A stretch of DNA of 64,000 nt from Bifidobacterium pullorum subsp. gallinarum (GCF_000741215.1 NZ_JGYX01000005.1:124001-188000), one strand, 5' to 3'; numbered from the stretch's first letter, positions 7,806-17,466 are shown. Numbers and translations: made by a program. The notes: a model not told the origin generated them from the letters alone.

Positions 7806-9145
7806 TTCCCTACCGCTCGGCGGTACTCCTGGTAGCCCTCGTTACGGCTCAACGCCTCGTCGATGTCCTGGTTGCCCTGCGCCGCCAGCCACGCGTACAG
7901 ATCGTCATACAGCGAGGGATTCATGGCCAGGAACGGTAACAGCTGCGGATGCCGCGCCATCTCGAACTGCATGGTGAAATCGGTGGTGCGCTTGGCGTCG
8001 TCGGAGGTCATGCCGTCGATCTGCACGGCGGGTTCGGGCGGGGCGAATCCCCCCTGGGACACCCGTTCGAACACCGAACCCGGTTCGAACGCCGGCGTGA
8101 ACGATTCCGCGATTCCCGCGGGCTCCGATTCCTCGGGCACGGACTCCGTGGGCGCGGGTTCCTCGCGCGCGGCCGGTTCGCGGTCCAGGTCCGGCATGGA
8201 CGAGGGCTGGTCGGCCGTCATCGCCGTGAACACCAGCGGGACGCCTGCGGCCGGATCGTCCGCAGGTTCCTCGGACGGCCGGGCCTCCTCGACGGCCGGC
8301 TGCGTATCCGGCACGGCTTGTTCCTCGGATGCGGACTGCGGTTCGGAAGCCGGCTCGGATTCCGCCTGACCATCCTGCTGTTCGGCAACCAGCGTCCACA
8401 CCGAATCCACCCTCTGGGGCGCGGTCGGATTGTCGTCAACGGGCTCCTCGTCCAGATGCAGGTTCTCGGCGTCGACCCCCGCGGACTGCGCGTCCTCGAA
8501 CAGATCGCGCGGGGCCCCCTCCTGTTCGGTCTCCGGCATGATCGTCAGCGGCACCGCAGCCTGCTCGAACGGGAACGGCTCGAATGTCTGATGCTGCGCG
8601 GCATCCAGTTCCTGGGCGCGATGCTTCACGCTATCGGCCTGGAACATGCTGGTCGGCTCCCCGGCGCGCAGATCCAGGATGTCGTCCACTGACATATCGG
8701 CGGCATCGGGTTCCTGCCGGCCCTCCCCCACGGCGTAGTCGAACAGATCGGGCACGGCGGGCTGCGGCTCCTCCGGTGCCTCCTGCTCCACCCGGGTGAA
8801 ATCCACCGGCACATCGCCGAACTGCATGCGCACCGGCGACGTGGGCAGCAGGAAATCCACGCTCTGCGGCAGGCGCATCAGACCGCCATCGTCACGCACC
8901 ACGTACGTGCCGTTGGTGGACGCCATGTCACGCACATTGGCCGCGCCGTTCTCGCTCACGCTGAACACGGCGTGACGCTTGGACATCGAACGGGTCTCAT
9001 CCGGCACATCGATCCGCGACATGCCGTCATCCGCCAGCGGGCGCAACGGCTTACGGCCGATCTCCACGCTGTGGGACGGGCTGACCCGCCCCACCTCAGA
9101 GCCGTTCGCCCTGATGACCCATTGCAGCGTCGTTTCCTCGTTCAC
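7802..9145 (-). CDS. FHA-domain protein with C-terminal variant-repeat domain
   Basis: A 447-residue protein. Residues 1-110 form a forkhead-associated domain that binds phosphothreonine: GRKPL (R31), SMSKRHAVF (S55, H58) and STNGTYV (N78) are the conserved contacts. Residues 115-370 are acidic, Pro/Glu-rich and probably disordered. The last 70 residues (MARHPQLLPFLAMNPSLYDD onward) resemble the small leucine-rich variant domain seen in actinobacterial proteins. The start is GTG at 9143-9145 behind AGGAAGG. The gene overlaps the helicase-like gene by 4 bp, so an STPK-dependent phospho-signal could recruit this protein to its partner; that is inference. Confidence 0.85.
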   Translation of the reverse strand: MNEETTLQWVIRANGSEVGRVSPSHSVEIGRKPLRPLADDGMSRIDVPDETRSMSKRHAVFSVSENGAANVRDMASTNGTYVVRDDGGLMRLPQSVDFLLPTSPVRMQFGDVPVDFTRVEQEAPEEPQPAVPDLFDYAVGEGRQEPDAADMSVDDILDLRAGEPTSMFQADSVKHRAQELDAAQHQTFEPFPFEQAAVPLTIMPETEQEGAPRDLFEDAQSAGVDAENLHLDEEPVDDNPTAPQRVDSVWTLVAEQQDGQAESEPASEPQSASEEQAVPDTQPAVEEARPSEEPADDPAAGVPLVFTAMTADQPSSMPDLDREPAAREEPAPTESVPEESEPAGIAESFTPAFEPGSVFERVSQGGFAPPEPAVQIDGMTSDDAKRTTDFTMQFEMARHPQLLPFLAMNPSLYDDLYAWLAAQGNQDIDEALSRNEGYQEYRRAVGK

Positions 9146-9304
9146 CGGATCGCCTTCCTTTCACACCCTGCCACAGGTAGTCACACTACCTGCCATTGTG
9201 TCATGCTTCCCCGCAACGCGGCGGATTATCATGCCGGAAATCAACAATTTCCGACCATTGTAGGTGCCCAAAGTGGATAGTCCGCGTCATCGCGCTCCAC
9301 CCCT

Positions 9305-9330
9305 AGGGGGTACAACGGCACTATACCCCC
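9305..9330. other. Short inverted repeat in the FHA-rplL intergenic region
   Basis: GGGGGTA and TACCCCC flank an 11-base loop. The 282 bp between the FHA gene and rplL hold this repeat, the rplL hairpin and presumably the FHA operon promoter (a TACAAT-like -10 on the minus strand at 9257-9262); no gene is seen. Confidence 0.4.
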
Positions 9331-9360
9331 GAACACGCCTCCTTGCGCCGCATATGAGCG

Positions 9361-9393
9361 GACCCCGCCCGCATAAACCATGCGGACGGGGTC
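9361..9393 (-). terminator. Hairpin after rplL
   Basis: A 14-bp stem with a single G-T pair (GACCCCGCCCGCAT / ATGCGGACGGGGTC, 5-base loop) lies 34 bp past the rplL stop. It lacks a T-tract but is placed as the rplJL terminator. Confidence 0.6.
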
Positions 9394-9427
9394 ACAGCAA
9401 GCATCACGCGGTCCAAGACCGCACAGA

Positions 9428-9811
9428 TCACTTGAGCTCGACGGTGGCGCCAGCCTCTTCCAGCTGAGCCTTGGCCTTCTCGGCGTCTTCCTTCTTGGCC
9501 TTCTCCAGAACCGGCTTCGGAGCGCCGTCCACGAGGGCCTTGGCCTCGGCCAGACCCAGGGAGGTGATGGCGCGCACGGCCTTGATGACCTGGATCTTCT
9601 TGTCGCCGACGGCGGACAGGATGACGTCGAACTCATCCTTCTCCTCCTCGGCCGGAGCAGCAGCGCCCGGAGCGGCGGCAACGGCGACGGCGGCCGGAGC
9701 GGCGGCCTCGACGTCGAACTTCTCCTCGAAGGCCTTGACGAACTCGGAGAGCTCGACCAGGGTCATCTCACCGAAAGCCTCGAGCAGCTCTTCATTGGTG
9801 TACTTAGCCAT
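9428..9811 (-). CDS. rplL: 50S ribosomal protein L7/L12
   Basis: A 127-residue L7/L12, the multimeric stalk protein that recruits translation GTPases. It shows the N-terminal dimerisation part ([20 protein letters not shown]), an Ala-rich hinge ([14 protein letters not shown]) and the C-terminal domain with [21 protein letters not shown] and [16 protein letters not shown] helices (here [18 protein letters not shown]). It follows rplJ by 112 bp, in the usual L10-L12 order, and its product binds L10. Confidence 0.98.
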   Translation of the reverse strand: MAKYTNEELLEAFGEMTLVELSEFVKAFEEKFDVEAAAPAAVAVAAAPGAAAPAEEEKDEFDVILSAVGDKKIQVIKAVRAITSLGLAEAKALVDGAPKPVLEKAKKEDAEKAKAQLEEAGATVELK

Positions 9812-9923
9812 AATGGCTTCCTTTCAATACTTGGCGGCGGTGAAGTGGAACCCGCCACCGAATAAACCTTGGTTGTTTTCAGTTATTGAAGCGTGGTGAT
9901 TCATGCGGCGAGCCGCAAGTGAA

Positions 9924-10445
9924 TCAGGCAGCTTTCTCCTGCTTCTCGCGAAGCGCGTCGATCGTACGCACGGCCTTGGTCGGCAGAGCGTTGAACAGGT
10001 ACGCGGCCTTGGCCATCGTAGCCTTGACGTCGCCGGCGAACTCGGCGAGCAGCTGCGGGCGGGACTTGAGATCCGCCAGCTTCACGGCACCCTCGGCATC
10101 GTACACAGTGCCGTCAGCGGCGGCACCCTTGATAACCAGGGCCTTGTTATCCTTGGCGAAGTCACGGATGATCTTCGCAGCCTCAATGAAGTCACCCTTC
10201 ACGAAGGTGATGGCGGTCGGGCCGGCGAGAATCTCGTCGAGGCCCTCGATGCCTGCTTCCTTGGCGGCGATGCGAGCCAGCGTGTTCTTAGCCACGGTGT
10301 AGGAAGTATCGCGGCCTAGCTTTTCACGCAGATCGGAGATCTGCGGAACGGTAAGCCCGCGGTACTCGGTCAGGTAGACGGCGTCAGCGTTACGGAACTG
10401 TTCCGTAAGCTGCGCGACCACCGCTTCCTTTTCGGGCCTCTTCAT
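9924..10445 (-). CDS. rplJ: 50S ribosomal protein L10
   Basis: A 173-residue L10, which anchors the L7/L12 stalk to 23S rRNA. MKRPEKEAVVAQLTEQFRNADAV and YLTEYRGLTVPQISDLR are characteristic. The length is normal. It is first in the rplJ-rplL operon, preceded by a long structured leader that contains a terminator-like hairpin, consistent with autogenous control by L10-L12. Confidence 0.98.
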   Translation of the reverse strand: MKRPEKEAVVAQLTEQFRNADAVYLTEYRGLTVPQISDLREKLGRDTSYTVAKNTLARIAAKEAGIEGLDEILAGPTAITFVKGDFIEAAKIIRDFAKDNKALVIKGAAADGTVYDAEGAVKLADLKSRPQLLAEFAGDVKATMAKAAYLFNALPTKAVRTIDALREKQEKAA

Positions 10446-10680
10446 GGCGTTCCTTCCTAAGTCGGCCGTTGACTTGTCCGGTTCGGAACGCGCTGCCGGG
10501 GCTTGTGCCGTTCAGGCAATAAAAAAGCCCTGCGCACAGGCAGAGCAACAACCATCCGCAAGCTCACTTGCGTGACCCTTGCGGGCCGATATCTCTCAAC
10601 CTGCGCTGGCTTGGCGAACCAAACTTCGGGAATCCGCTTGCGCGTATTCCAACCAACGGTCTGTGGTTTACAGAATCGAT
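10446..10680 (-). promoter_or_regulatory. L10 (rplJ) leader
   Basis: On the minus strand, the leader contains CAGACCGTTGGTTGGAAT (about 10632-10670), a pattern typical of actinobacterial L10 leaders that bind L10-L12, then several stems and finally the hairpin at 10527-10543 with a T-run. The arrangement suggests translational autoregulation, perhaps with transcription attenuation. Confidence 0.65.
10520..10543 (-). terminator. Terminator-like hairpin inside the rplJ leader
   Basis: On the minus strand GCCTG-TGCG-CAGGGC is followed by TTTTTTATTG. It lies about 75 bases before the rplJ start, so it would act as an attenuator rather than as the end of an upstream gene. Confidence 0.6.
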
Positions 10681-10686
10681 AATGTA

Positions 10687-10716
10687 CCCGGGTTGCGAGA
10701 CAACACGCAACCCGGG
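10687..10716 (-). terminator. Stem-loop after the NCS2 permease gene
   Basis: A perfect 11-bp inverted repeat, CCCGGGTTGCG and CGCAACCCGGG, with an 8-base loop, 17 bp downstream of the permease stop. No clear T-tract follows. Confidence 0.65.
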
Positions 10717-10733
10717 CGTGTCGCAGGCCAGGC

Positions 10734-12119
10734 TCAGACGAGCACGGCCTGCAGGATGAAGTCCAGGATGAACAGCGCGGCGACCGTCCAGATCACCGGG
10801 TGCACGTCCTTGGCCTTGCCCTTGCAGCTCATCACGATGCAGTAGGTGATGAAGCCGCCGGCGATGCCGTAGCTGATCGAGTAGGAGAAGGCCATGAACA
10901 CGGCGGCGAAGAACGCCGGGATCGCCTCGGAGATCTCCGACCAGTCGATCTCCTTGAGGCTGGAGGCCATCATGCAGCCGACGATGACCAGCACACCGGC
11001 GGTGGCGGCGGACGGCACGGCGGAGATGATCGGGGACAGGAACGCGGAGACCGCGAAGCAGGCCGCCACGACCACGGAGGTCAGACCGGTGCGGCCGCCC
11101 GCGCCGATGCCGGCCGCGGACTCGACGTAGGTGGTGGTGTTCGAGGTGCCGCAGATCGCGCCGATGGAGGTGGCGATGGAGTCGGCGAACAGGGCCTTGT
11201 CCATCTTGGAGCTGAAGCCGTGGCCGGATTCCAGGGACTTCTCGTCATCCTCGGAGAAGATGCCGGTGCGGCGTCCGGTGCCGATGAAGGTGCCGATGGT
11301 GTCGAAGGTGTCGGACATCGAGAACGCGAAGATCGTCACGATGACCAGCGGCAGCTTGGCCGGATCGGAGAACAGGGCCGGGAAGCCCTCGGCGGAGAAG
11401 ATGGCGCCGAAGGTCTGCGGCAGCTGGGAGAAGGTCTCGGAGATGGACACGGAGTCGGCCATGGTGGTCACGCCGAACGGGATGCCGACCACGGTGGTGA
11501 TGGCGATGGCCAGCAGCAGGCCGCCCTTGACCTTGAGCACGGTGAAGGCGATGGCCAGCACCAGGCCGATGAGGAACACCCACAGCACCGGCTTGTCGAA
11601 CGTGGCCAGGCCCGGGGTCGCGCCGACCGCGGCGGTGGTCTCGGCGTCCGGGGTGAAGGTGATCAGGTCGACGTTGAGCATGCCGACGTAGGCCACGAAC
11701 AGGCCGATGCCACCGCCGATGGCGTGCTGCAGCATCGGCGGGATGGACTTGATGATCATCTTGCGGATCTTGGTGACCGTGATGATGATGTTGATGATGC
11801 CGCACAGGAACACCATGCACAGCGTCTGCTGCCAGGTGAACCCGAGGCCGAAGCACACGGTGTAGGTGAAGAACGCGTTCAGACCCATGCCGGCGGCCTG
11901 CGCATACGGCACATTGGCGAACAGGCCCATGACCAGGGTGCCCGCGATGGCCGCGATGATGGTGGCGAGGAACACGCCGCCCCACGGCATGCCGGTCTGG
12001 CTCAGGATCTGGGGGTTGACGACGATGATGTACGCCATCGCGAAGAACGTGGTCAGGCCGGCCAGGATCTCGGTCGAGACCGTCGTGCCGTTCTCCTTCA
12101 AATGGAAGAACTTCTCCAT
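10734..12119 (-). CDS. NCS2-family purine permease (hypoxanthine/guanine/adenine type)
   Basis: A 461-residue permease of the AzgA-like branch of NCS2, which imports purine bases with protons. MEKFFHLKENGTTVSTEILAG, FFAMAYIIVVNPQIL, AGMGLNAFFTYTV and SDTFDTIGTFIGTGRRTG are family hallmarks, and about 12-14 hydrophobic segments are visible. SNTTTYVESAAGIGAGGRTG carries the substrate-site region of the second repeat. ATG 12119 was chosen over an upstream in-frame start because the family begins at MEKFF. Neighbours give no clue to the base transported. Confidence 0.9.
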   Translation of the reverse strand: MEKFFHLKENGTTVSTEILAGLTTFFAMAYIIVVNPQILSQTGMPWGGVFLATIIAAIAGTLVMGLFANVPYAQAAGMGLNAFFTYTVCFGLGFTWQQTLCMVFLCGIINIIITVTKIRKMIIKSIPPMLQHAIGGGIGLFVAYVGMLNVDLITFTPDAETTAAVGATPGLATFDKPVLWVFLIGLVLAIAFTVLKVKGGLLLAIAITTVVGIPFGVTTMADSVSISETFSQLPQTFGAIFSAEGFPALFSDPAKLPLVIVTIFAFSMSDTFDTIGTFIGTGRRTGIFSEDDEKSLESGHGFSSKMDKALFADSIATSIGAICGTSNTTTYVESAAGIGAGGRTGLTSVVVAACFAVSAFLSPIISAVPSAATAGVLVIVGCMMASSLKEIDWSEISEAIPAFFAAVFMAFSYSISYGIAGGFITYCIVMSCKGKAKDVHPVIWTVAALFILDFILQAVLV

Positions 12120-12259
12120 TATGCTCTCTTCTTCTTGTTTTCTTGGATTTGAGCGGGCGGTCAACCCGCATTGAGGTTACTGCGACTCATCCGGAACAAC
12201 GATGCATCCCGGACGAGGTTCACCATAGCACCGGCCTAAGTCAGCCGTGCAACACAGAA

Positions 12260-12286
12260 AACCGCCCTGCGGGGAACAGGGCGGTT
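12260..12286 (-). terminator. Terminator after pstB
   Basis: A perfect 10-bp stem AACCGCCCTG / CAGGGCGGTT with a 7-base loop, followed on the minus strand by TTTTC. It lies 22 bp beyond the pstB stop and ends the pst operon. Confidence 0.85.
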
Positions 12287-12307
12287 GGGAGAGTTTTGAT
12301 CTGCCGA

Positions 12308-13087
<780 letters not shown>

Positions 13088-13123
13088 TGTTTTTCCTTAT
13101 TTCCTAGGGCAGCTTGTTACGGC

Positions 13124-14116
13124 TTACCGTTCCGTCTTGACGGCGAAGACCTTCGCCACGATGCGTCCGATCAGGTTCAGGATCAGGACGATGAGGATCA
13201 GGGCCAGGGCGGCGGCCCAGGAGCGTTCCATCGGGATGGTGGTCACGCAGCTGGCGTCGGCGCCGGCCGGGCAGTTGGCGTTGAGCTTGCTGTACTCCTG
13301 GTAGACGTACACCGGCAGCGTAGTCATCTGCCCGCCGAACAGGTTGAAGTTCGTGTTCACGATGTAGCCGGCGGTCATCAGCAGCGGGGCGGTCTCGCCG
13401 ACCACGCGGGCGATGGCCAGGATGGCGCCGGAGACGATGCCCGGCAGGGCGGTGCGCAGCACGATCTTGGTGATCGTGCGCTGCTTGGTGACGCCCAGCG
13501 CGTAGGAGGCCTCGCGCAGATCGCCGGGGACGATCTTGAGCATCTCCTCGCACGACTTGACCACGGTCGGCAGCATCAGCAGCGAGAGAGCCACGGAGCC
13601 CTGGAAGCCGCTGGTGGAGCCGGGGCCGACGAGGATGGTGAACATCGAGAACGCGAACAGACCGGCCACGATGGACGGGATGCCGCTCATGACGTCGACG
13701 AGCAGGGAGATGGACTTGGCGAGCTTGCCGCGGTTGGAGTACTCGACCAGATACACGGCGCACATCAGGCCGATGGGGATCGAGATGACCATGGCGCCCA
13801 GCGTGATCTCCAGCGTGCCGATGATGGCGTGGAGCACGCCGCCATAGCCACCGGACGGGGTCGGGTTGCCGCCGACCACACCGGTCATGTTGTGGGTCAG
13901 GAAGTCGAGGTTGAACCGCTTGATGCCGTTGGCGATCGTGGTCCACAGCACCGAGATCAGCGGGATCAGCGCAATGACGAAGGCCAGCACGATGAGCACG
14001 CGCATCGCCATATCCTTGCGCTTGCGCGCGGCAATGAACGAACGCGTCGGCTTGAACTTGTCGAAGTCGATGACGGGGGCCTTATCCATGGGGGTGTTCT
14101 GTGCTGCGGTCATCAT
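13124..14116 (-). CDS. pstA: Phosphate ABC transporter permease PstA
   Basis: A 330-residue permease with about six membrane helices after a cytoplasmic N-terminal stretch. GGVLHAIIGTLEITLGAMVI, DVMSGIPSIVAGLF and the EAA-like loop LREASYALGVTKQRTI identify it as PstA, partner of PstC. The start ATG (14116 or the adjacent 14113) overlaps the pstC stop, implying translational coupling. Confidence 0.97.
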   Translation of the reverse strand: MMTAAQNTPMDKAPVIDFDKFKPTRSFIAARKRKDMAMRVLIVLAFVIALIPLISVLWTTIANGIKRFNLDFLTHNMTGVVGGNPTPSGGYGGVLHAIIGTLEITLGAMVISIPIGLMCAVYLVEYSNRGKLAKSISLLVDVMSGIPSIVAGLFAFSMFTILVGPGSTSGFQGSVALSLLMLPTVVKSCEEMLKIVPGDLREASYALGVTKQRTITKIVLRTALPGIVSGAILAIARVVGETAPLLMTAGYIVNTNFNLFGGQMTTLPVYVYQEYSKLNANCPAGADASCVTTIPMERSWAAALALILIVLILNLIGRIVAKVFAVKTER

Positions 14117-15063
14117 GCACTCGCTTTCTCGGTGATCTTACGACCCACGTAGTTGACCACGAAGGTGATCACGAACAGCACCAGACCGGTGCCGATCAGC
14201 ACGGACACGCCCAGGTCGTTGGCCTCGGGGTACTGGGCCGCGATGTTGGCGGCGATCGTCTGGTTCTGCGAAGCCTGCAGGATCTTGAACGAATAGTTCA
14301 GGCCCGGCGACAGGATCATCAGCACGGCCATGGTCTCACCGAGGGCGCGGCCCAAGCCGAGCATGGAGGCGGAGACGATGCCGGAGGCACCGAACGGCAG
14401 GACGGCGAGCTTGATCATCTCCCAACGGGTGGCGCCAAGGGCCAGGGCGGCCTCTTCCTGAAGACGCGGGGTCTGCAGGAAGATGTCACGCGACAGGGAG
14501 GTGATGATCGGCAGGATCATAACGGCGAGCACCACCGATACGGTAGCCACGGTTCGTGACGGGTTCGCGGCGGGACCTGCGAACAGCGGGATCCACCCCA
14601 GATAGGTGGCCACCCAGTTCCAGAACGGGAAGATGGCGGGGACCAGCACCAGACCACCCCACAGACCGTAGATGACGGAAGGGATGGCGGCGAGCAGGTC
14701 GACCACATAGCTCAGCACGGTGGCCAGGTTCTTGGGGGCGTAATGCGAAATGAACAGCGCGATGCCGATCGAGATGAAGAACGCGATGACGAGCGACAGC
14801 GCGGAGACGAGCACGGTACCGAACAGCAGCGGACCCACATAGGTCCAGAAGTTGCTGGCCTTGCCGCCGGTGAAGTTGGAAATAGTTTCGCTATTGGCCT
14901 GCTGGTCACCACCGATCAGAGGCCAGGCGCGGAACAGCAGGAACACGGCGACGGCGGCGAGCACCACGAGTATCAGGATGCCGCAGGCGTAGGCGACGCC
15001 TTTGAACACCTTATCTGCGGTCTTGCCTCCGACCGGTTCGGCCGATTTGACTTGTGAACTCAC
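14113..15063 (-). CDS. pstC: Phosphate ABC transporter permease PstC
   Basis: A 316-residue permease with six membrane segments. LLAAIPSVIYGLWG, and the loop EEAALALGATRWEMIKLAVLP after TPRLQ, are PstC hallmarks. It overlaps pstA and is separated from pstS by 163 bp that contain a stem-loop, so PstS can be made in excess over the membrane components. Confidence 0.97.
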   Translation of the reverse strand: MSSQVKSAEPVGGKTADKVFKGVAYACGILILVVLAAVAVFLLFRAWPLIGGDQQANSETISNFTGGKASNFWTYVGPLLFGTVLVSALSLVIAFFISIGIALFISHYAPKNLATVLSYVVDLLAAIPSVIYGLWGGLVLVPAIFPFWNWVATYLGWIPLFAGPAANPSRTVATVSVVLAVMILPIITSLSRDIFLQTPRLQEEAALALGATRWEMIKLAVLPFGASGIVSASMLGLGRALGETMAVLMILSPGLNYSFKILQASQNQTIAANIAAQYPEANDLGVSVLIGTGLVLFVITFVVNYVGRKITEKASA

Positions 15064-15137
15064 AGGTTCTCCTTCAATCTGCGGCGGACGCCGACCGTGT
15101 CGGCGGCCCGGATCCGCATGGTGGTTTGACTCGCTTC

Positions 15138-15168
15138 GAGCCGCAGCCGCCGATAGCGACTGCGGCTC
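15138..15168 (-). terminator. Intra-operon stem-loop between pstS and pstC
   Basis: A 9-bp perfect stem (GAGCCGCAG / CTGCGGCTC) without a T-run, between pstS and pstC. The likely role is partial termination or 3' protection of pstS mRNA, giving more binding protein than permease. This is inference from position. Confidence 0.5.
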
Positions 15169-15226
15169 TTGGGCTGAAACGAACGGTTGTCACCTAGTCT
15201 TAACCATAGCGGCAACCATTCTTATG

Positions 15227-16357
15227 TCACTCGGTTTCGATCGCGTCGATGGACTGCATCACGGTCTCGCGCAGCGAGTCCGGCAGCGGCGCGGAGCCGG
15301 CGTTCTGAGAGGCGGTCTGCTGGCCTTCCTCGCTGACCACATAGGTCAGCCAGGACTTCACGAACTTGGCGGTGTCGGCATCCTTGTAGGCCGGGCAGGC
15401 GATGTCATAGGAGACCAGCACGATCGGGTAGGCGCCTTCGGCGGAGGTGTTGTGGTTCAGCTTGACCACAACGCGATTCTCGCCCTCGGCGGAGGAATCG
15501 AGCTCGGAGTCGTCGATGACCTTGGAACCAGCCTCGGCGGAGATCTCCACGTATTCCTCGCCGACCTTGACGGCCACGGTGCCCAGATCGCCGACCTGGG
15601 AGAAATCGGCGTAGCCGATGGTGCCGTCGGCCTGCTGCACGGTGGAGATCACGCCCGAGGTGCCCTTGGCACCCTGGCCGACCTCGTTCGGCCAGTTCTC
15701 GCTCAGCTCATACGGCCAAGCGTCCGGCACGGTGTCGATGAAGTAGCTGACGAAGTTCTGGGTGGTGCCGGACTTGTCGGAGCGGTGCACCACGGTGATC
15801 GGAGTGGCCGGCAGTTCGAGATCCGGGTTCTGGTCCTGGATGGCCGGATCGTTCCAGGTGGTGATCTTGCCGTCGAAGATCTTGGCGATCGTCTCGCCGT
15901 CCATGTTCACATGCTTGCCCTCATCCGAAACGCCCTTCAGGTTGAACACCACGGCGATCGGGGAGATGTAGACCGGGATGTCGAACGCGGTACCACTGGC
16001 GCACACGCTCTTGGACTGTTCGATCTGGTCGGCGCTCAGCGAGGCGTCGGAACCGGCCCACGCGGTGGCACCGGTCAGGAAGGTGCTCACGCCCGCGCCG
16101 GAGCCGGACGGATTATAGCCGATCTTGGCATCCGGATTGGTGCCCTGGAAGCCGGCGACCCAGGCCTCAACGGCGGCCTGCTGCGAAGAGGCGCCCGCAC
16201 CCTTGAACTCGCCGGAGATAGCCTCGGCCGAGGAGGTGTTGGAGTTGCTCGTGTTGTCACCGGTCGGAGCGGTGTTGTCACCGCAGGCGGCGAGCGCGGT
16301 CAGCATGGCCACGCCGGACAGCACGGCGATGGAACGGGTGAGAAGATTCTTGCGCAT
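15227..16357 (-). CDS. pstS: Phosphate-binding lipoprotein PstS
   Basis: A 376-residue periplasmic-type binding protein. The signal peptide ends in a lipobox (LTALAAC, Cys25), followed by a Ser/Thr/Asn-rich linker. Phosphate-contact motifs are seen: GAGASSQQAAVEAW, SGSGAGVSTF, RSDKSGTTQNF and GTSGVIST. Together with PstCAB it imports inorganic phosphate. ATG 16357 was chosen because the Lys/Arg-rich n-region starts there; the upstream in-frame ATG (16378) adds seven residues and cannot be excluded. A PHO-box-like repeat lies upstream. Confidence 0.97.
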   Translation of the reverse strand: MRKNLLTRSIAVLSGVAMLTALAACGDNTAPTGDNTSNSNTSSAEAISGEFKGAGASSQQAAVEAWVAGFQGTNPDAKIGYNPSGSGAGVSTFLTGATAWAGSDASLSADQIEQSKSVCASGTAFDIPVYISPIAVVFNLKGVSDEGKHVNMDGETIAKIFDGKITTWNDPAIQDQNPDLELPATPITVVHRSDKSGTTQNFVSYFIDTVPDAWPYELSENWPNEVGQGAKGTSGVISTVQQADGTIGYADFSQVGDLGTVAVKVGEEYVEISAEAGSKVIDDSELDSSAEGENRVVVKLNHNTSAEGAYPIVLVSYDIACPAYKDADTAKFVKSWLTYVVSEEGQQTASQNAGSAPLPDSLRETVMQSIDAIETE

Positions 16358-16466
16358 GATGGTTTTCCCTCTTATCAAATCTTGCCTGCGGCTCGCAGCC
16401 GCGGCGGCTATTTCTTCATGGCACTATCCAGCCTATGAGCGTTTGGGAGGGGTTACGACCGAAATC

Positions 16467-16484
16467 GGTAAACGGAAGATGAAC
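16467..16484 (-). promoter_or_regulatory. PHO-box-like direct repeat upstream of pstS (candidate RegX3 site)
   Basis: On the minus strand GTTCATC-N4-GTTTACC forms a direct repeat with 11-bp spacing, matching the pattern of PhoP/RegX3 boxes (GTTCACC-type heptamers). It lies 110 bp upstream of the pstS start, and regX3 is the next gene. The match is read directly; binding by the neighbouring regulator is inferred. Confidence 0.6.
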
Positions 16485-16612
16485 AGTTAGACAAACTCAG
16501 GACTCGATAACGACGTAGCCGTCCAGCAAAGCTACACGCGAATGCTTGCAATGACGCCGCTGCGCCACGCCTTCCACACCCGTGGCTACGCCTCCCCGTA
16601 TATACCACGACG

Positions 16613-16632
16613 ACCCCCACCAACGATGGGGG
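16613..16632 (-). terminator. Short hairpin after regX3
   Basis: CCCCCA and TGGGGG flank a small loop about 27 bp past the regX3 stop. The 301 bp between regX3 and pstS otherwise hold the pstS promoter region and no gene. Confidence 0.4.
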
Positions 16633-16658
16633 CCGTCGAACACGATCGGTGCCGTGAA

Positions 16659-17360
16659 TTATTCGGGATCGGCGATCTTGTATCCCAGACCGCGCACGGT
16701 GGTCAGGTACTGGGGGTGTGCAGGATCCTCCTCGATCTTGGCCCGTACACGCTTGACGTGCACATCGAGCGTCTTGGTATCGCCCACATAATCCGATCCC
16801 CAGATACGGTCGATAAGCTGGTGGCGCGTCATGACGCGACCCTTGTTCTGCATCAGGTATTCGAGCAGCTCGAACTCCTTGAGCGGGAAGAACACGTTCT
16901 CGCCGCGCACGGTGACCTGATGCTGCCCCACCAGCATCGAGATGTCGCCGCACACCAGCGGCACGTCGTCGTCAGCGGCGCCGGAGCCCTCGCCGGACAG
17001 CTGGTTGCGGCGCAGCACGGCCCGAATGCGGGCCAGCAGCTCACGGAACGAGTACGGCTTGGTCACATAGTCGTCGGCGCCGATCTCCAGGCCGACCACC
17101 TTGTCGATCTCCGCGCTCTTGGCGGTGAGCATGATGATCGGCACACGGCTCTGCTCGCGGATGCGGCGGCACAATGCGATGCCGTCGATGCCGGGCAGCA
17201 TGAGGTCGAGCAGCACCAGGTCGATGCCGCCCTTGGTGAACAGCTCCAGCCCCTCCTCGCCGGTGGCCGCGGACGAGACGTCGTATCCTTCACGCGTGAG
17301 CTGATAGACCAGCGGCTCGCGGTAGGATTCCTCGTCTTCCACGATAAGAATGCGCGTCAT
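16659..17360 (-). CDS. regX3: Two-component response regulator, RegX3/PhoB type
   Basis: A 233-residue OmpR/PhoB-family regulator. The receiver has the acidic pair (EDE at 8-10), phospho-acceptor D52 in LVLLDLMLPG and K in YVTKPYSFRE. The C-terminal winged helix contains LTPKEFELL-like FPLKEFELLEYL, RVMTRHQLIDRIWG and VDVHVKRVRAKIE-type recognition segments, ending RGLGYKI. It is just downstream of the sensor kinase and just upstream of pstS, so it most likely controls phosphate uptake. Confidence 0.93.
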   Translation of the reverse strand: MTRILIVEDEESYREPLVYQLTREGYDVSSAATGEEGLELFTKGGIDLVLLDLMLPGIDGIALCRRIREQSRVPIIMLTAKSAEIDKVVGLEIGADDYVTKPYSFRELLARIRAVLRRNQLSGEGSGAADDDVPLVCGDISMLVGQHQVTVRGENVFFPLKEFELLEYLMQNKGRVMTRHQLIDRIWGSDYVGDTKTLDVHVKRVRAKIEEDPAHPQYLTTVRGLGYKIADPE

Positions 17361-17466
17361 GATTGCCTTTCAACGGGGATGGATTCGACATGCGTTATCT
17401 GTAATCGTACCGGTTCGGCAGCCCTCCTGCCTTCCGACGGATCAACTACGTAGCACTCGGCAACGG

